Positions 48,054-57,249 of a stretch of DNA of 64,000 bases are shown one piece after another. The translations under genes and the position numbers were made by a program. Source of the DNA: Ferribacterium limneticum (GTDB lineage Bacteria; Pseudomonadota; Gammaproteobacteria; Burkholderiales; Rhodocyclaceae). Numbering within the stretch: the stretch's first letter is position 1; each line of letters begins with the position of its first letter. Below the pieces are notes generated by a model, which had not been told where the DNA came from, searched no databases, and saw only the letters and a program-made list of their open reading frames with translations. Location of the stretch: positions 3,462,501-3,526,500 of the forward strand of contig NZ_CP075189.1 of assembly GCF_020510565.1 (NCBI RefSeq), written 5' to 3'.

Positions 48054-49142
48054 TTACTTCCCGGTCTGCAGGAATCCATCCATCCGTCGTTCGGCCAAAC
48101 TGAACCAGGCCGACTGGGTTCGACGGTATTTGTCGTACTCGACGTAGATCTTCTTGAAGGCCGGGTTCTTGCCGGCTTCGTCGACATACATGTCGGTTGC
48201 CGCCTTGTAGGTCGCCTTGAGAATTTCTGACGAGAACTCCTTGACCTTGACGCCAGCCTGCATCAGCTTGGCCAGTGCCGCCGGGTTCTTGTGGTCGTAT
48301 TCGGCCATCATCGTCACGTTGGCTTCGAAGGCGGCGGCCTGGAAGGCTTCCTGATATTCCTTCGGCAGCTTGGCCCATTCGGCCTTGTTCACGAAGAAGT
48401 GAATGGTCGGGCCCGGTTCCCACCACCCCGGGTAGTAATAATTCTTGGCAACCTTGTAGAAACCCAGCTTTTCGTCATCGTACGGACCCACCCACTCGGC
48501 CGCATCGATGGTGCCTTTTTCCAGCGCCGGGTAGATGTCGCCACCGGCGATCTGCTGCGGCACGACGCCCAGCGCCGAGAAGACGGTGCCGCCGAGACCG
48601 GCGATGCGCATCTTGATACCCTTGAGGTCAGCCACGGTCTTCACTTCCTTGCGCCACCAACCGCCCATCTGGGTGCCGGTGTTGCCGCCGGCAAAAGAGA
48701 GGACGTTGTAGTTGGAGTAGAACTCGTCGAGCAGCTTCTGGCCGCCGCCGTAGTAGATCCAGGCGTTCATCTGACGCGCCGTCATGCCGAACGGGACCGA
48801 GGTGCCGAAGCCGAAGGTCTTGTCCTTGCCGACGTAATAGTACGAGCAGGTGTGGCAGCACTCGACGGTGCCCTGCTGCACAGCATCCAGCGCCTGCAGG
48901 CCGGGGACGATTTCGCCGCCGGGGAAGACGCGGATGTCGAACTTGCCGCCGGTCATGGCGCGCAGGCGATTGGCCAGCACTTCGGCACCGCCGTAAATGG
49001 TGTCCAGGCTCTTCGGGAAGCTGGAAGTCAGGCGCCACTTGATGTTGGGCAGGGCCTGGGCGATGGCCGGAGCGGCGACTGTTGCGGCGGCGCCGGCGAC
49101 GGCACCAACGGAAGCTTTCTTCAGAAAATCACGACGTTGCAT
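48054..49142 (-). CDS. TRAP transporter substrate-binding protein DctP (copy 1)
   Basis: This 362-residue periplasmic receptor has a Tat-type signal (MQRRDFLKKASVG). Family segments: KWRLTSSFPKSLDTIYGGAE, VFPGGEIVPGLQALDAVQQG and the ligand-binding GGWWRKEVKTVADLKGIKMRI with its arginine. It most resembles the keto-acid-binding branch of DctP. It is very similar along its whole length to the next gene, so the two are tandem duplicates. The permeases are probably dctQ-dctM at 42688. The ligand is not decided by sequence. Confidence 0.9.
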   Translation of the reverse strand: MQRRDFLKKASVGAVAGAAATVAAPAIAQALPNIKWRLTSSFPKSLDTIYGGAEVLANRLRAMTGGKFDIRVFPGGEIVPGLQALDAVQQGTVECCHTCSYYYVGKDKTFGFGTSVPFGMTARQMNAWIYYGGGQKLLDEFYSNYNVLSFAGGNTGTQMGGWWRKEVKTVADLKGIKMRIAGLGGTVFSALGVVPQQIAGGDIYPALEKGTIDAAEWVGPYDDEKLGFYKVAKNYYYPGWWEPGPTIHFFVNKAEWAKLPKEYQEAFQAAAFEANVTMMAEYDHKNPAALAKLMQAGVKVKEFSSEILKATYKAATDMYVDEAGKNPAFKKIYVEYDKYRRTQSAWFSLAERRMDGFLQTGK

Positions 49143-49282
49143 GTTGTCTCCTCCAAAAATAGGGATCGCCGTTCATGACGATTGCCTCATTCTTCACCAA
49201 GAGCCGATATTTTGCGAGTAGTGGAAAACCCTAACCCTCGACTGCGCCATGCATTGCGGCGATACCGCCGTTCGCTGCCCAT

Positions 49283-49309
49283 AAAAAAAGGAGCCGAAGC
49301 TCCTTTTTT
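49283..49309 (-). terminator. Terminator after dctP2
   Basis: On the minus strand, AAAAAAGGAGC, loop TTCG, GCTCCTTTTTTT. It lies 20 bases after the copy-2 stop, so the two receptors have separate transcripts. Confidence 0.85.
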
Positions 49310-49329
49310 GAATGAATGACCGGTAACGA

Positions 49330-50418
49330 TCAGCGATGCGTCTGATTGAACTGGTCCATCGGCATTTCCGCCACCGCAAACCAGGCGCGCTGGCTCTTGG
49401 CGTACTTGGTGTACGAGTCGTAGATCTTCTTGAAGGCCGGGTTCTTGGCCGACTCGTCGGCGTAGAGCTGCAGGGCCGACTTGTAGGCGGCTTCCATGAT
49501 TTCCTTGGAGAAGGCATGCAGCTTGACGCCGTTTTGCAGCAACTTGGCCAGCGCGATCGGATTCTTGTGATCGTACTCGGCGGTCATCGTCACGTTGGCT
49601 TCGGCTGCGGCACAGGCGAAGGCGGCCTGGTATTCCTTGGGCAGCTTGTCCCATTCCTTCTTGTTGACGAAGAACTCGAGACAGGTGCTCGGCTCCCACC
49701 AGCCCGGACCGTAGTAATTCTTGGCAACCTTGTAGAAACCCAGCTTCTCGTCGTCGTACGGACCGATCCACTCGGCCGCGTCGATCGTGCCCTTTTCCAG
49801 AGCCGGGTAGATGTCGCCGGCGGCGATCTGCTGCGGCACGACGCCAAGCGGCGTCAGCACGGCGCCACCGAGGCCGCCGATACGCATTTTGATGCCCTTA
49901 AGGTCAGCCACGGTCTTCACTTCCTTGCGCCACCAGCCGCCCATCTGGGTGCCGGAATTGCCGCCGGGGAAGGAGACGCAGTTGTAGCCGGCATAGAACT
50001 CGTCGAGCAGTTGCTGACCGCCACCCTGGTACATCCAGGCGTTGGTCTGGCGGGCATTCATGCCGAAAGGAATGGTCGTGCCGAAGGCGAAGGTGCGATC
50101 CTTGCCGACGTAATAGTAGGAAGCAGTGTGACAGCACTCGACGGTGCCCTGCTGCACGGCGTCCAGCGCCTGCAGGCCGGGGACGATTTCACCGCCCGGG
50201 AAGACGCGGATGTCGAATTTGCCGCCGGTCAGTTCGCGCAGGCGATTGGCCAGTTGCTCGGCCCCGCCGTAAATGGTGTCGAGGCTCTTCGGGAAGCTGG
50301 ACGTCAGGCGCCATTTGATACTGGGCAGTGATTGGGCCATCGCCGGTGCGGCGACGGTAGCGGCAGCACCGGCGGCAGCGCCGATGGAAGCCTTTTTCAG
50401 AAAATCACGACGTTGCAT
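49330..50418 (-). CDS. TRAP transporter substrate-binding protein DctP (copy 2)
   Basis: The protein is 362 residues from MQRRDFLKKASIGAAAGAAA, the same Tat-type leader as copy 1. The start at 50418 is preferred over an upstream in-frame ATG. The body is identical to copy 1 in long stretches (KWRLTSSFPKSLDTIYGGAE, GGWWRKEVKTVADLKGIKMRI). Differences cluster at the ligand end, for example TCLEFFVNK against TIHFFVNK, and may shift specificity. A TAGAAT -10 (complement of 50465-50470) and a palindrome precede it. Confidence 0.9.
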   Translation of the reverse strand: MQRRDFLKKASIGAAAGAAATVAAPAMAQSLPSIKWRLTSSFPKSLDTIYGGAEQLANRLRELTGGKFDIRVFPGGEIVPGLQALDAVQQGTVECCHTASYYYVGKDRTFAFGTTIPFGMNARQTNAWMYQGGGQQLLDEFYAGYNCVSFPGGNSGTQMGGWWRKEVKTVADLKGIKMRIGGLGGAVLTPLGVVPQQIAAGDIYPALEKGTIDAAEWIGPYDDEKLGFYKVAKNYYGPGWWEPSTCLEFFVNKKEWDKLPKEYQAAFACAAAEANVTMTAEYDHKNPIALAKLLQNGVKLHAFSKEIMEAAYKSALQLYADESAKNPAFKKIYDSYTKYAKSQRAWFAVAEMPMDQFNQTHR

Positions 50419-50507
50419 TTTGTCTCCTAGACAGTGAATTTTTGAGGTTTTTACAACAGACCCCATTCTAGGAAACGAAGGAAAAACCGCGATTGGAGAA
50501 AACCCGA

Positions 50508-50523
50508 TCAGGGAAACCCCTGA
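50508..50523. promoter_or_regulatory. Palindromic operator candidate upstream of dctP2
   Basis: TCAGGG, AAAC, CCCTGA is a perfect 6-4-6 inverted repeat. It is centred about 58 bases upstream of the predicted start (from TAGAAT at the complement of 50465-50470), which suits an activator site. The -35 region is poor. A related GGGTTTTCC stretch also precedes copy 1. Confidence 0.45.
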
Positions 50524-50590
50524 TTGCAAACGGAAAATAGTCAATTAGCATTGAATACACCAGCGGCTAACAGACCCGATGCCCATCAGG

Positions 50591-51934
50591 TCACTCGCCG
50601 GCGATGGTCATCCGGTCAAGCATGATCGAGCCGGTCTGCTTGCTGCCGCGCACCTGGACATCATTGCCGACAGCGACGATGCCGGCCAGCATGGACTTGA
50701 GATTGCCGGCGATGGTAATTTCCTCGACCGGGTAGGCGATCTTGCCATCCTCGATCCAGAAACCGGCGGCGCCGCGCGAATAATCACCGGTCACGTAATT
50801 GATTCCGTGGCCGAGCAGTTCGGTAACGAGCAGGCCGCGGCCCATTTTTGCCATCAGGCCCTCCAGACCAAGTTCGCCGGGTTCGATGACCAGGTTGTGG
50901 CTACCGCCAGCGTTGGCCGTCGTCTGCATGCCCAGCTTGCGCGCCGTGTAGGTGCTCAGGAAGTAGCCCTGCAGGATGCCGTTGGTGACCAGGTCACGGT
51001 CGCGCGTCGCCACGCCGTCGCTGTCGAAGGAGGCACTGCCCAGGCCGCAGGGAATATGCGGGCGTTCGGCTATCTGGATGAAGTCCGGCATGATTTTCTT
51101 GCCGAGCTGATCGAGCAGGAAGGACGACTTGCGGTACAAGGCTCCGCCGCTCGCCGCGTGCACCAGGCTGCCGAGCAGGCCGCCGGCCAGCGGCGCTTCG
51201 AGAATGATCGGGAATTCGCCGGTCTTGACCTTGCGCCCGCCCAAGCGAGCAATCGCCCGTTCGGCGGCAATACGGCCGACCTGCGCGGCGTCGTCGAGAC
51301 GGCTGGCATTGCGATGCGTCGTGTACCAGTCGTCGCGCTGCATGGCATCCTGCTCGCCAGCAATCACCGAGCACGAAATGTAATGGCGCGAAGTCGGGTA
51401 GCCGCCCATGAAGCCAAGGCTGTTGGCCGAGACGAAATGCGCCTGCTGCGTCGAAATCGAGGCACCTTCGGAATTACTGACCAGCGGACTGGCTTCAAAA
51501 GCCGCCTGTTCGCAACGACGCGCCGTTTCGATAGCGTCCTCTACGGTCAACGCCCAGGGATGGTACAAATCGAGATCCGGGACATCCTTGGCCATCAGCG
51601 CTGCATCGGCCAGCCCGGCGCAATCGTCCTCGGCCGTAAAGCGGGCGATGTCGAGCGCCGCCTCGACCGTTTCACGCAGCGCCTGGGCCGAAAAATCGGA
51701 GGTGCTGGCGTAGCCCTTGCGCTGGCCGGAGTAGATCGTGATGCCGATCCCCTTGTCGCGATTGAACTCGATGGTCTCGACCTCGTCGCAGCGCACCGTC
51801 ACCGACTGCCCGAAGCCTTCGGAGACATCGACCTCGCAGGCCGTCGCTCCCTTGCTCCTGGCGTGCTTGAGGACATCCTCGGAGAGCTGTTGCAGGGTGG
51901 CGTGGGAATAGGAAAATGCGGCAGTTTCGGACAT
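50591..51934 (-). CDS. pmbA: Metalloprotease-family protein PmbA (TldE)
   Basis: The protein is 447 residues. It has the TldD/TldE fold with AVGNDVQVRGSKQTGSIMLDRMTIAG at the C terminus and GVTGDYSRGAAGFWIEDGKIAYPVEEIT, the family core (here NYVTGDYSRGAAGFWIE). With TldD it degrades or matures peptides such as microcins and CcdA. The catalytic HExxxH lies on TldD, which is not in the window. It is divergent from darP. Confidence 0.95.
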   Translation of the reverse strand: MSETAAFSYSHATLQQLSEDVLKHARSKGATACEVDVSEGFGQSVTVRCDEVETIEFNRDKGIGITIYSGQRKGYASTSDFSAQALRETVEAALDIARFTAEDDCAGLADAALMAKDVPDLDLYHPWALTVEDAIETARRCEQAAFEASPLVSNSEGASISTQQAHFVSANSLGFMGGYPTSRHYISCSVIAGEQDAMQRDDWYTTHRNASRLDDAAQVGRIAAERAIARLGGRKVKTGEFPIILEAPLAGGLLGSLVHAASGGALYRKSSFLLDQLGKKIMPDFIQIAERPHIPCGLGSASFDSDGVATRDRDLVTNGILQGYFLSTYTARKLGMQTTANAGGSHNLVIEPGELGLEGLMAKMGRGLLVTELLGHGINYVTGDYSRGAAGFWIEDGKIAYPVEEITIAGNLKSMLAGIVAVGNDVQVRGSKQTGSIMLDRMTIAGE

Positions 51935-52002
51935 GGAGGCGGCGTCGGAGCGGGAAAGCCGCTATCATAACAGCCCGTTATTGCCAGCACCGGACGCACC
52001 CC

Positions 52003-52542
52003 ATGCAAGAAGAAGATTTCACCGAAGACACCGGCCGCCCCTCGAAGACCAAAAAGAAAGAGGCGATGCATGAATTGCGCGATCTTGGCGCCGAACTGGT
52101 CGAGCTTTCGGTCGGCCAACTGAAGGCGATCAAGCTGCCGGAAAACATTTTCGAAGCGGTGCGCGAATGCCAGAAGATCACTGCCCACGGCGCCCATCGC
52201 CGGCAGGTAGCGTATCTCGGCAAGCTCATGCGCGGCGTCGACGACGAACCGATCCGCGCCGGCCTGGCCATGCTGCGCGGCGAATCCTCAGCCGAGACGG
52301 CGCGGTTGCATCGCCTCGAGCGTTTCCGCAATCGCTTCCTCGAAGACGAAGCCTATCTGGCTGAAATTGCAGCAGTCTGGCCCTCCATCGACCTCCAGCA
52401 CATGCGCCAGCTGCGTCGTAATGCGTTGAAGGAGCAGGAAAACAACAAGCCGCCGAAAAATTTCCGCGCCATTTTCCAGATACTGCAGGAACTCGACAAG
52501 CAGGGCACGCCCGCGGCTGAACAGAAAGCTGGCGATGAATGA
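52003..52542 (+). CDS. darP: Ribosome biogenesis factor DarP (YjgA/DUF615)
   Basis: The protein is 179 residues from MQEEDFTEDTGRPSKTKKKE. DUF615 motifs: ELRDLGAELVELS, KLPENIFEAVRECQKITAHGAHRRQVAYLGKLMR and FRNRFLEDEAYLAE. It binds late 50S precursors. pmbA-darP divergence and a following mog are typical for beta- and gammaproteobacteria. The start is set by the conserved N terminus. An upstream ATG lies in the promoter gap. It overlaps mog by 8 bases. Confidence 0.95.
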   Translation: MQEEDFTEDTGRPSKTKKKEAMHELRDLGAELVELSVGQLKAIKLPENIFEAVRECQKITAHGAHRRQVAYLGKLMRGVDDEPIRAGLAMLRGESSAETARLHRLERFRNRFLEDEAYLAEIAAVWPSIDLQHMRQLRRNALKEQENNKPPKNFRAIFQILQELDKQGTPAAEQKAGDE

Positions 52543-53125
52543 TGAACTGGTCGTCGGCCTCGTTTCGATCAGCGACCGCGCGTCGACCGGCGTCTATGAA
52601 GACAAGGGCATCCCTGCCCTGCAGGAATGGCTGACTTCGGCGCTGACTACGCCGTGGCGCGTCGAAACCCGGCTGATCGCCGACGACCGCGAGACAATTG
52701 AAAATACGCTGATTTCTCTGGTTGACCGTAGCAATTGCCATCTGGTCCTGACCACCGGCGGCACCGGCCCGGCCTTGCGCGACGTCACGCCGGAAGCGAC
52801 GCTGGCCGTCGCCGACAAGGAAATGCCCGGCTTCGGCGAAGAAATGCGGCGGATCAGCCTCAATTTCGTGCCGACCGCGATCCTCTCGCGGCAAGTGGCC
52901 GTCGTCCGCAAGCAGGCGCTGATCATCAACCTGCCCGGCCAGCCGAAATCGATCAAAGAAACGCTCGAAGGCGTTCGCAACGCTGACGGGACGGTCGCCC
53001 ACGTCGGCATCTTCGCCGCCGTGCCTTATTGCATCGACCTGATCGGTGGCCCTTATGTCGAAACGAATGAGGCAGTGATCAAGGCTTTCCGGCCCAAATC
53101 GGGAATTCGCCCACCCAAGTCCTGA
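52535..53125 (+). CDS. mog: Molybdopterin adenylyltransferase
   Basis: The protein is 196 residues. Motifs: SISDRASTGVYEDKG, LVLTTGGTGPALRDVTPEAT (cofactor-binding) and LPGQPKSIKETL. It adenylates molybdopterin before metal insertion. The copy at 52695-52729 of the dispersed element encodes ENTLISLVDRSNC just before the LTTGG loop. It ends next to a convergent PilZ-like gene. Confidence 0.93.
   Translation: MNDELVVGLVSISDRASTGVYEDKGIPALQEWLTSALTTPWRVETRLIADDRETIENTLISLVDRSNCHLVLTTGGTGPALRDVTPEATLAVADKEMPGFGEEMRRISLNFVPTAILSRQVAVVRKQALIINLPGQPKSIKETLEGVRNADGTVAHVGIFAAVPYCIDLIGGPYVETNEAVIKAFRPKSGIRPPKS
52695..52729 (-). repeat. Dispersed core-plus-AT-tail element (in mog)
   Basis: On the minus strand, ATTGCT precedes core ACGGTCAACCAG (one mismatch), followed by AGAAATCA, GCG and TATTTTCAATTG. 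Confidence 0.7.
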
Positions 53126-54670
53126 TCAGCCGAGCGAACTCCGGCGATAGCGCGCCAGTTCGTAATCGGCGGTCTGCTCGCTCAGGGCAATCGGCGTCAG
53201 CAGGAAGCGCTGACCATCCCGGACATATTCCAGGCTTTCGCGCTGGTCGAAGGTCATCGGCGGCAAGATGATCCGAAACTCATCGGCCTCGTTGCCGTCG
53301 AGCAGCATCAGGGTCGGTGTTCCCGCTGCCGCGGCATAGCTGGACACGGCCCGAATCTGCACTTCTACCGCCAGCGCTTTCGTGGCCAAAGCCTGAATGC
53401 CGACGCGGGCATCCTTTTCGGATAGCCGGTGATAACGGCGAATCACCCCGAGCAGCCAGTTGTCACCGCCTTCCGGCTGCATGGCAACGAGGGCGCCGAC
53501 CTTCAGCCATTCGCCCGGCGCACTTCTGAGCAAGGCGCCGAAGCCACCGCGACTGACATTTTCGGCAACCCAAGTGTCCGTCGGCAAACCCGCCGCCTGA
53601 CCGCCAAACTCATCGGAGAAAACAACGAAAGCGTTGACCAGTCCATTCAGCACCGACATGCGGTGCGTGACGCGATGGCGGTCGTGCAGGCGCTGCGGCG
53701 GCATCGGTGAAAGGTAGTTGGTCAAATGGCGGAACACCGTGACCAGCAGCTTGACCGGATACTGTCCGCCAAGACTGATTTCGGGCGGCATGTCGCCACC
53801 TCGCTCCAGCGTCTCGAGGACCGCCTGCATCGCCTCGTGGGCCGCGCCGGGCTTGAGGAAGCGCTGCGTCGGCTCGGCCTTGGCCGGCCGGCGCGCCAGG
53901 CGCAGCGGCGGCTGAGCCAGCTTGAGATCGACCCAATAGACGCTATCAATCTGAGCCTCGACGGTAAATACAAAACCGGGCAGAAAATGGGCGATGATCT
54001 GTTCGGCCAGCTCGATGCCGACCGGCAGCAGGCTATCGAGCGACGCCGCCTGGAATATCATGACTTTCTGGTATTCGTGCAGCGGGGAGGTCATGCCACT
54101 CCTGCCCGGCAAGGCTACCGCCTTGCCTGCCACGCCCGCCTCCTCAGCCGCCATCAAGGCGCGCCCCAGGCTCTGCCAACAGATGTCCCGCGACGGGCCA
54201 TAATGAAACTGTTCCCACTTGAGGGCCCGGCCGAGGGCTACCATCAAGCGAACGCATAATGTCGGCAGCACCAACTTCGGCAACTCGCCGGGCCGACCTT
54301 TCTCGCCGATGGCCGGCAGACAGCGCTCATAGGCGGCGCCCAGGCGGGTCCAGAAAGCATAATTGATCGACCACAGACGGTTTTCTTCGGATTTCGACAG
54401 ACGAACGCTCCCGAAATACTCGCGGGAAAGACGCTTCAGATGCGGCTGAGCCGCTTCCTCGAACTGCTCGAGAACCTCGTACAAGGTGCCACTGGGAAAA
54501 TTACTGACGCCTTCCAGCGATTCGAGCCAACCGGAGATTTCGTCGAGCGCCTTGAAGGCGTTGTCCTTGGGCAATTCGCTGAGGACTCTGCGCAATTCGC
54601 GCGCATTGGCCAGTGGATGATCTGATTTCTGGGCAAAGAACCCGCCCAGATTGGCTACCTTGTTGAGCAC
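53126..54670 (-). CDS. Large protein with C-terminal PilZ-like domain
   Basis: This 514-residue cytoplasmic protein has no signal or membrane segments. The first 330 residues are helical and unfamiliar. The C-terminal part (about 340-440) has RHRVTHRMSVLNG and, some 45 residues on, VAENVSRGGFGALL, which match the R..R and (D/N)xSxxG signature of c-di-GMP-binding PilZ domains. It may link c-di-GMP to surface behaviour. The N-terminal partner domain is unknown. It is convergent with mog (0-base gap). The residue match is from reading only. Confidence 0.6.
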   Translation of the reverse strand: MLNKVANLGGFFAQKSDHPLANARELRRVLSELPKDNAFKALDEISGWLESLEGVSNFPSGTLYEVLEQFEEAAQPHLKRLSREYFGSVRLSKSEENRLWSINYAFWTRLGAAYERCLPAIGEKGRPGELPKLVLPTLCVRLMVALGRALKWEQFHYGPSRDICWQSLGRALMAAEEAGVAGKAVALPGRSGMTSPLHEYQKVMIFQAASLDSLLPVGIELAEQIIAHFLPGFVFTVEAQIDSVYWVDLKLAQPPLRLARRPAKAEPTQRFLKPGAAHEAMQAVLETLERGGDMPPEISLGGQYPVKLLVTVFRHLTNYLSPMPPQRLHDRHRVTHRMSVLNGLVNAFVVFSDEFGGQAAGLPTDTWVAENVSRGGFGALLRSAPGEWLKVGALVAMQPEGGDNWLLGVIRRYHRLSEKDARVGIQALATKALAVEVQIRAVSSYAAAAGTPTLMLLDGNEADEFRIILPPMTFDQRESLEYVRDGQRFLLTPIALSEQTADYELARYRRSSLG

Positions 54671-54850
54671 CGCCCCCCTCCTTCAATAATTATTTTTTAA
54701 CAGTGTAAACCGACAAATCGCCGTCTGCCGTGAGTAATTTCCACATTCCGGCAATATTACCAGTGGATAATTTCGCCTCTGTGGCCGAGCGACGTTTCGG
54801 CCTGCCATGTAGAATAGATCGTTTATTGATAGCTCCGGACAGCCGACTCG

Positions 54851-55645
54851 ATGCAGCCCTACCTTGACCTGATGCGCCACGTTCTCGAGAACGGGCACGA
54901 AAAATCCGACCGCACCGGCACCGGCACGCGCTCGGTCTTTGGCTGGCAGATGCGTTTCGATCTAGCCAAGGGTTTCCCGATGGTCACGACCAAGAAGCTC
55001 CATCTGAAGTCCATTGTTCACGAATTGCTGTGGTTCCTGCAGGGCGACACCAATATCGCCTACCTCAAGGAAAACGGCGTCCGCATCTGGGACGAATGGG
55101 CCGACGAAAACGGCGATCTCGGACCGGTTTACGGCAAACAGTGGCGCCGCTGGGAAACGCCGGACGGGCGTGTGATCGACCAGATCACGCAACTGGTGGG
55201 CAGCCTCAAGAACAACCCCGACTCGCGCCGCCATGTTGTTTCCGCATGGAATCCGGGCGACGTCGACAGCATGGCGCTACCGCCCTGCCATTGCCTGTTC
55301 CAGTTCTACGTGGCGAATGGCAAGCTGTCCTGCCAGCTCTACCAGCGCAGCGCTGACATCTTTCTCGGTGTGCCGTTCAACATCGCTTCCTACGCCTTGC
55401 TTACCCTCATGCTGGCCCAGGTCTGCGGCTACCAGCCGGGCGAATTCGTCCATACATTCGGCGACGCGCACATTTATTCGAATCATTTTGACCAGGCCAA
55501 ACTCCAGCTTTCGCGCGAAATGCGCCCGCTGCCGACGATGTGGATCACTCCCACGGTCAACGACATTTTTGCCTTCAAATTCGAAGACTTCCGTCTCGAC
55601 GGCTACGACCCGCATCCGCACATCGCCGCCCAGGTGGCCGTCTGA
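54851..55645 (+). CDS. thyA: Thymidylate synthase
   Basis: The protein is 264 residues. Catalytic cysteine in [13 protein letters not shown], folate-binding C terminus ending [12 protein letters not shown], and [20 protein letters not shown]. It makes dTMP using methylene-tetrahydrofolate. TAGAAT at 54810-54815 is a likely -10. It heads thyA-pgi-folA. folA, which recycles the dihydrofolate produced, follows in the same row. Confidence 0.97.
   Translation: MQPYLDLMRHVLENGHEKSDRTGTGTRSVFGWQMRFDLAKGFPMVTTKKLHLKSIVHELLWFLQGDTNIAYLKENGVRIWDEWADENGDLGPVYGKQWRRWETPDGRVIDQITQLVGSLKNNPDSRRHVVSAWNPGDVDSMALPPCHCLFQFYVANGKLSCQLYQRSADIFLGVPFNIASYALLTLMLAQVCGYQPGEFVHTFGDAHIYSNHFDQAKLQLSREMRPLPTMWITPTVNDIFAFKFEDFRLDGYDPHPHIAAQVAV
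55553..55587 (+). repeat. Degenerate dispersed element (in thyA)
   Basis: CCC precedes ACGGTCAACGAC (three mismatches at the core end), followed by ATTTTT, GCCTTC and AAATTCGAAG with the same spacing. It encodes [13 protein letters not shown], close to ordinary ThyA, so chance resemblance cannot be excluded. Confidence 0.35.
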
Positions 55646-55647
55646 CC

Positions 55648-57249
55648 ATGCAGGTGCCACTTCGTCCCGCCTGGCTCGCGCTGGCCGAACACGCGCGCAG
55701 CATCAAGCACCGCCACCTGCGCGACCTATTTTCAGCTGATCCGGCGCGTTTCTATCGCTTCTCGGTGCAGGCCGACAATCTCCTGCTCGACTACTCGAAA
55801 CAGCGCCTCGACCAGCACACCATGGGCTTGCTTCGGCAACTGGCCGAACAGGCCGGCTTGCGCACCTGGATCGAGCGCATGCGCACCGGCGAGCCGATCA
55901 ATCACACCGAAGGCCGCGCGGTCCGCCATGCCGACCTGCGCGCCGGTGATGCGGCACCGCCCGAGGTCAAAAGCGTGCTCGCCCGCCTGGCCGGCTTTTG
56001 CGAACAGATCCACGGCGGCCAATGGCGAGGCTTTTCGGGTGAGCGCATCACGGATGTCGTCAATATCGGCATCGGCGGTTCGGATCTCGGCCCGCGCATG
56101 GCCGTCCACGCCCTGGCCGCCTTCCAGCAGCCCGACATCAACGTCCATTTCGTCTCCAACCTCGACAGCGCCGATCTGGCCAGCACGCTGACCCGCCTCA
56201 ACCCGCGCAGCACCCTGTTCATCGTCGCCAGCAAGACCTTCACGACGCTGGAAACCATGGCCAACGCGCGTACCGCGCGCAACTGGATAGTCGCCGCGGC
56301 CGGCAACGAAGCGGCCATTGCCCGGCATTTCGTCGCCGCCTCGACCAATCTGGCCGCCACGGCCGAGTTCGGCATCGCACCGGAAAACGTCTTTGAATTC
56401 TGGGACTGGGTCGGCGGCCGCTTCTCGCTGTGGTCGGCCATCGGCCTGCCCATCGCGCTGGCCGTCGGTTTCCGTCATTTCGAACAACTGCTCGCCGGCG
56501 CCCACGCCATGGACGAGCATTTCTTCAAAGCCACGCCCGACAGCAACCTGCCACTGACGCTGGCCCTCGTCGCGCTGTGGAACACCAACTTCCTCGACGC
56601 CCACAGCCACGGAGTCTTTCCCTACAGCCACTCGCTGGCCCTGCTGCCCTCGCACCTGCAGCAGCTCGAAATGGAAAGCAACGGCAAGCGCGCCAACCGC
56701 GACGGTCTGGCGGTCGATTACCCGACCAATCCGATTTTGTGGGGCGAAGCCGGGACCAATGGCCAGCACTCATTCTTCCAGCTACTGCACCAGGGCAGCG
56801 CGCTGGTTGCCTGCGATTTCATCGCCCTCGGCAAATCCGACTTTCCGCTGCCTGGCCACCACAGCGGCCTGCTCGCCAACTGCCTCGCCCAGTCGTCGGC
56901 GCTGGCTTTCGGCCAGACTGTCGAGGAAGCACGCGCCGCCGGCATCCCCGAGCATTTGCTGGCCTTCCGCCGCTTTCCCGGCAACCAGCCGTCGTCGACG
57001 CTCATCCTGCCCGAGCTGACCCCTTTCACCCTGGGCCAACTCATCGCGCTCTACGAACACAAGGTTTTCTGCCTTGGCGTGCTGTGGAACCTCAACTCCT
57101 TCGATCAGTGGGGCGTCGAACTCGGCAAGCAACTGGCCGGCAAGCTCGCCCCCTGCATACGCGACGAGGCGCCGACCGACGGTCTCGACCCGTCGACGCG
57201 CGGACTGATCAATCATTTGCGCCGTTTCCGGAGCGAACCCCATGACTGA
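55648..57249 (+). CDS. pgi: Glucose-6-phosphate isomerase
   Basis: The protein is 533 residues from MQVPLRPAWLALAEHARSIK. Family motifs: NIGIGGSDLGPRMAVHAL, FVSNLDSADLASTL, FEFWDWVGGRFSLWSAIGLP, and QLEMESNGKR with GEAGTNGQHSFFQLLHQG. It interconverts glucose- and fructose-6-phosphates. The start 55648 follows thyA by two bases. An in-frame upstream ATG lies inside thyA. It overlaps folA by 8 bases. Confidence 0.97.
   Translation: MQVPLRPAWLALAEHARSIKHRHLRDLFSADPARFYRFSVQADNLLLDYSKQRLDQHTMGLLRQLAEQAGLRTWIERMRTGEPINHTEGRAVRHADLRAGDAAPPEVKSVLARLAGFCEQIHGGQWRGFSGERITDVVNIGIGGSDLGPRMAVHALAAFQQPDINVHFVSNLDSADLASTLTRLNPRSTLFIVASKTFTTLETMANARTARNWIVAAAGNEAAIARHFVAASTNLAATAEFGIAPENVFEFWDWVGGRFSLWSAIGLPIALAVGFRHFEQLLAGAHAMDEHFFKATPDSNLPLTLALVALWNTNFLDAHSHGVFPYSHSLALLPSHLQQLEMESNGKRANRDGLAVDYPTNPILWGEAGTNGQHSFFQLLHQGSALVACDFIALGKSDFPLPGHHSGLLANCLAQSSALAFGQTVEEARAAGIPEHLLAFRRFPGNQPSSTLILPELTPFTLGQLIALYEHKVFCLGVLWNLNSFDQWGVELGKQLAGKLAPCIRDEAPTDGLDPSTRGLINHLRRFRSEPHD

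Noticed and set aside
51543..51556. CTACGGTCAACG in pmbA as a motif copy
   Set aside because: Only the first nine core bases match and no AT tracts follow. It was not counted.
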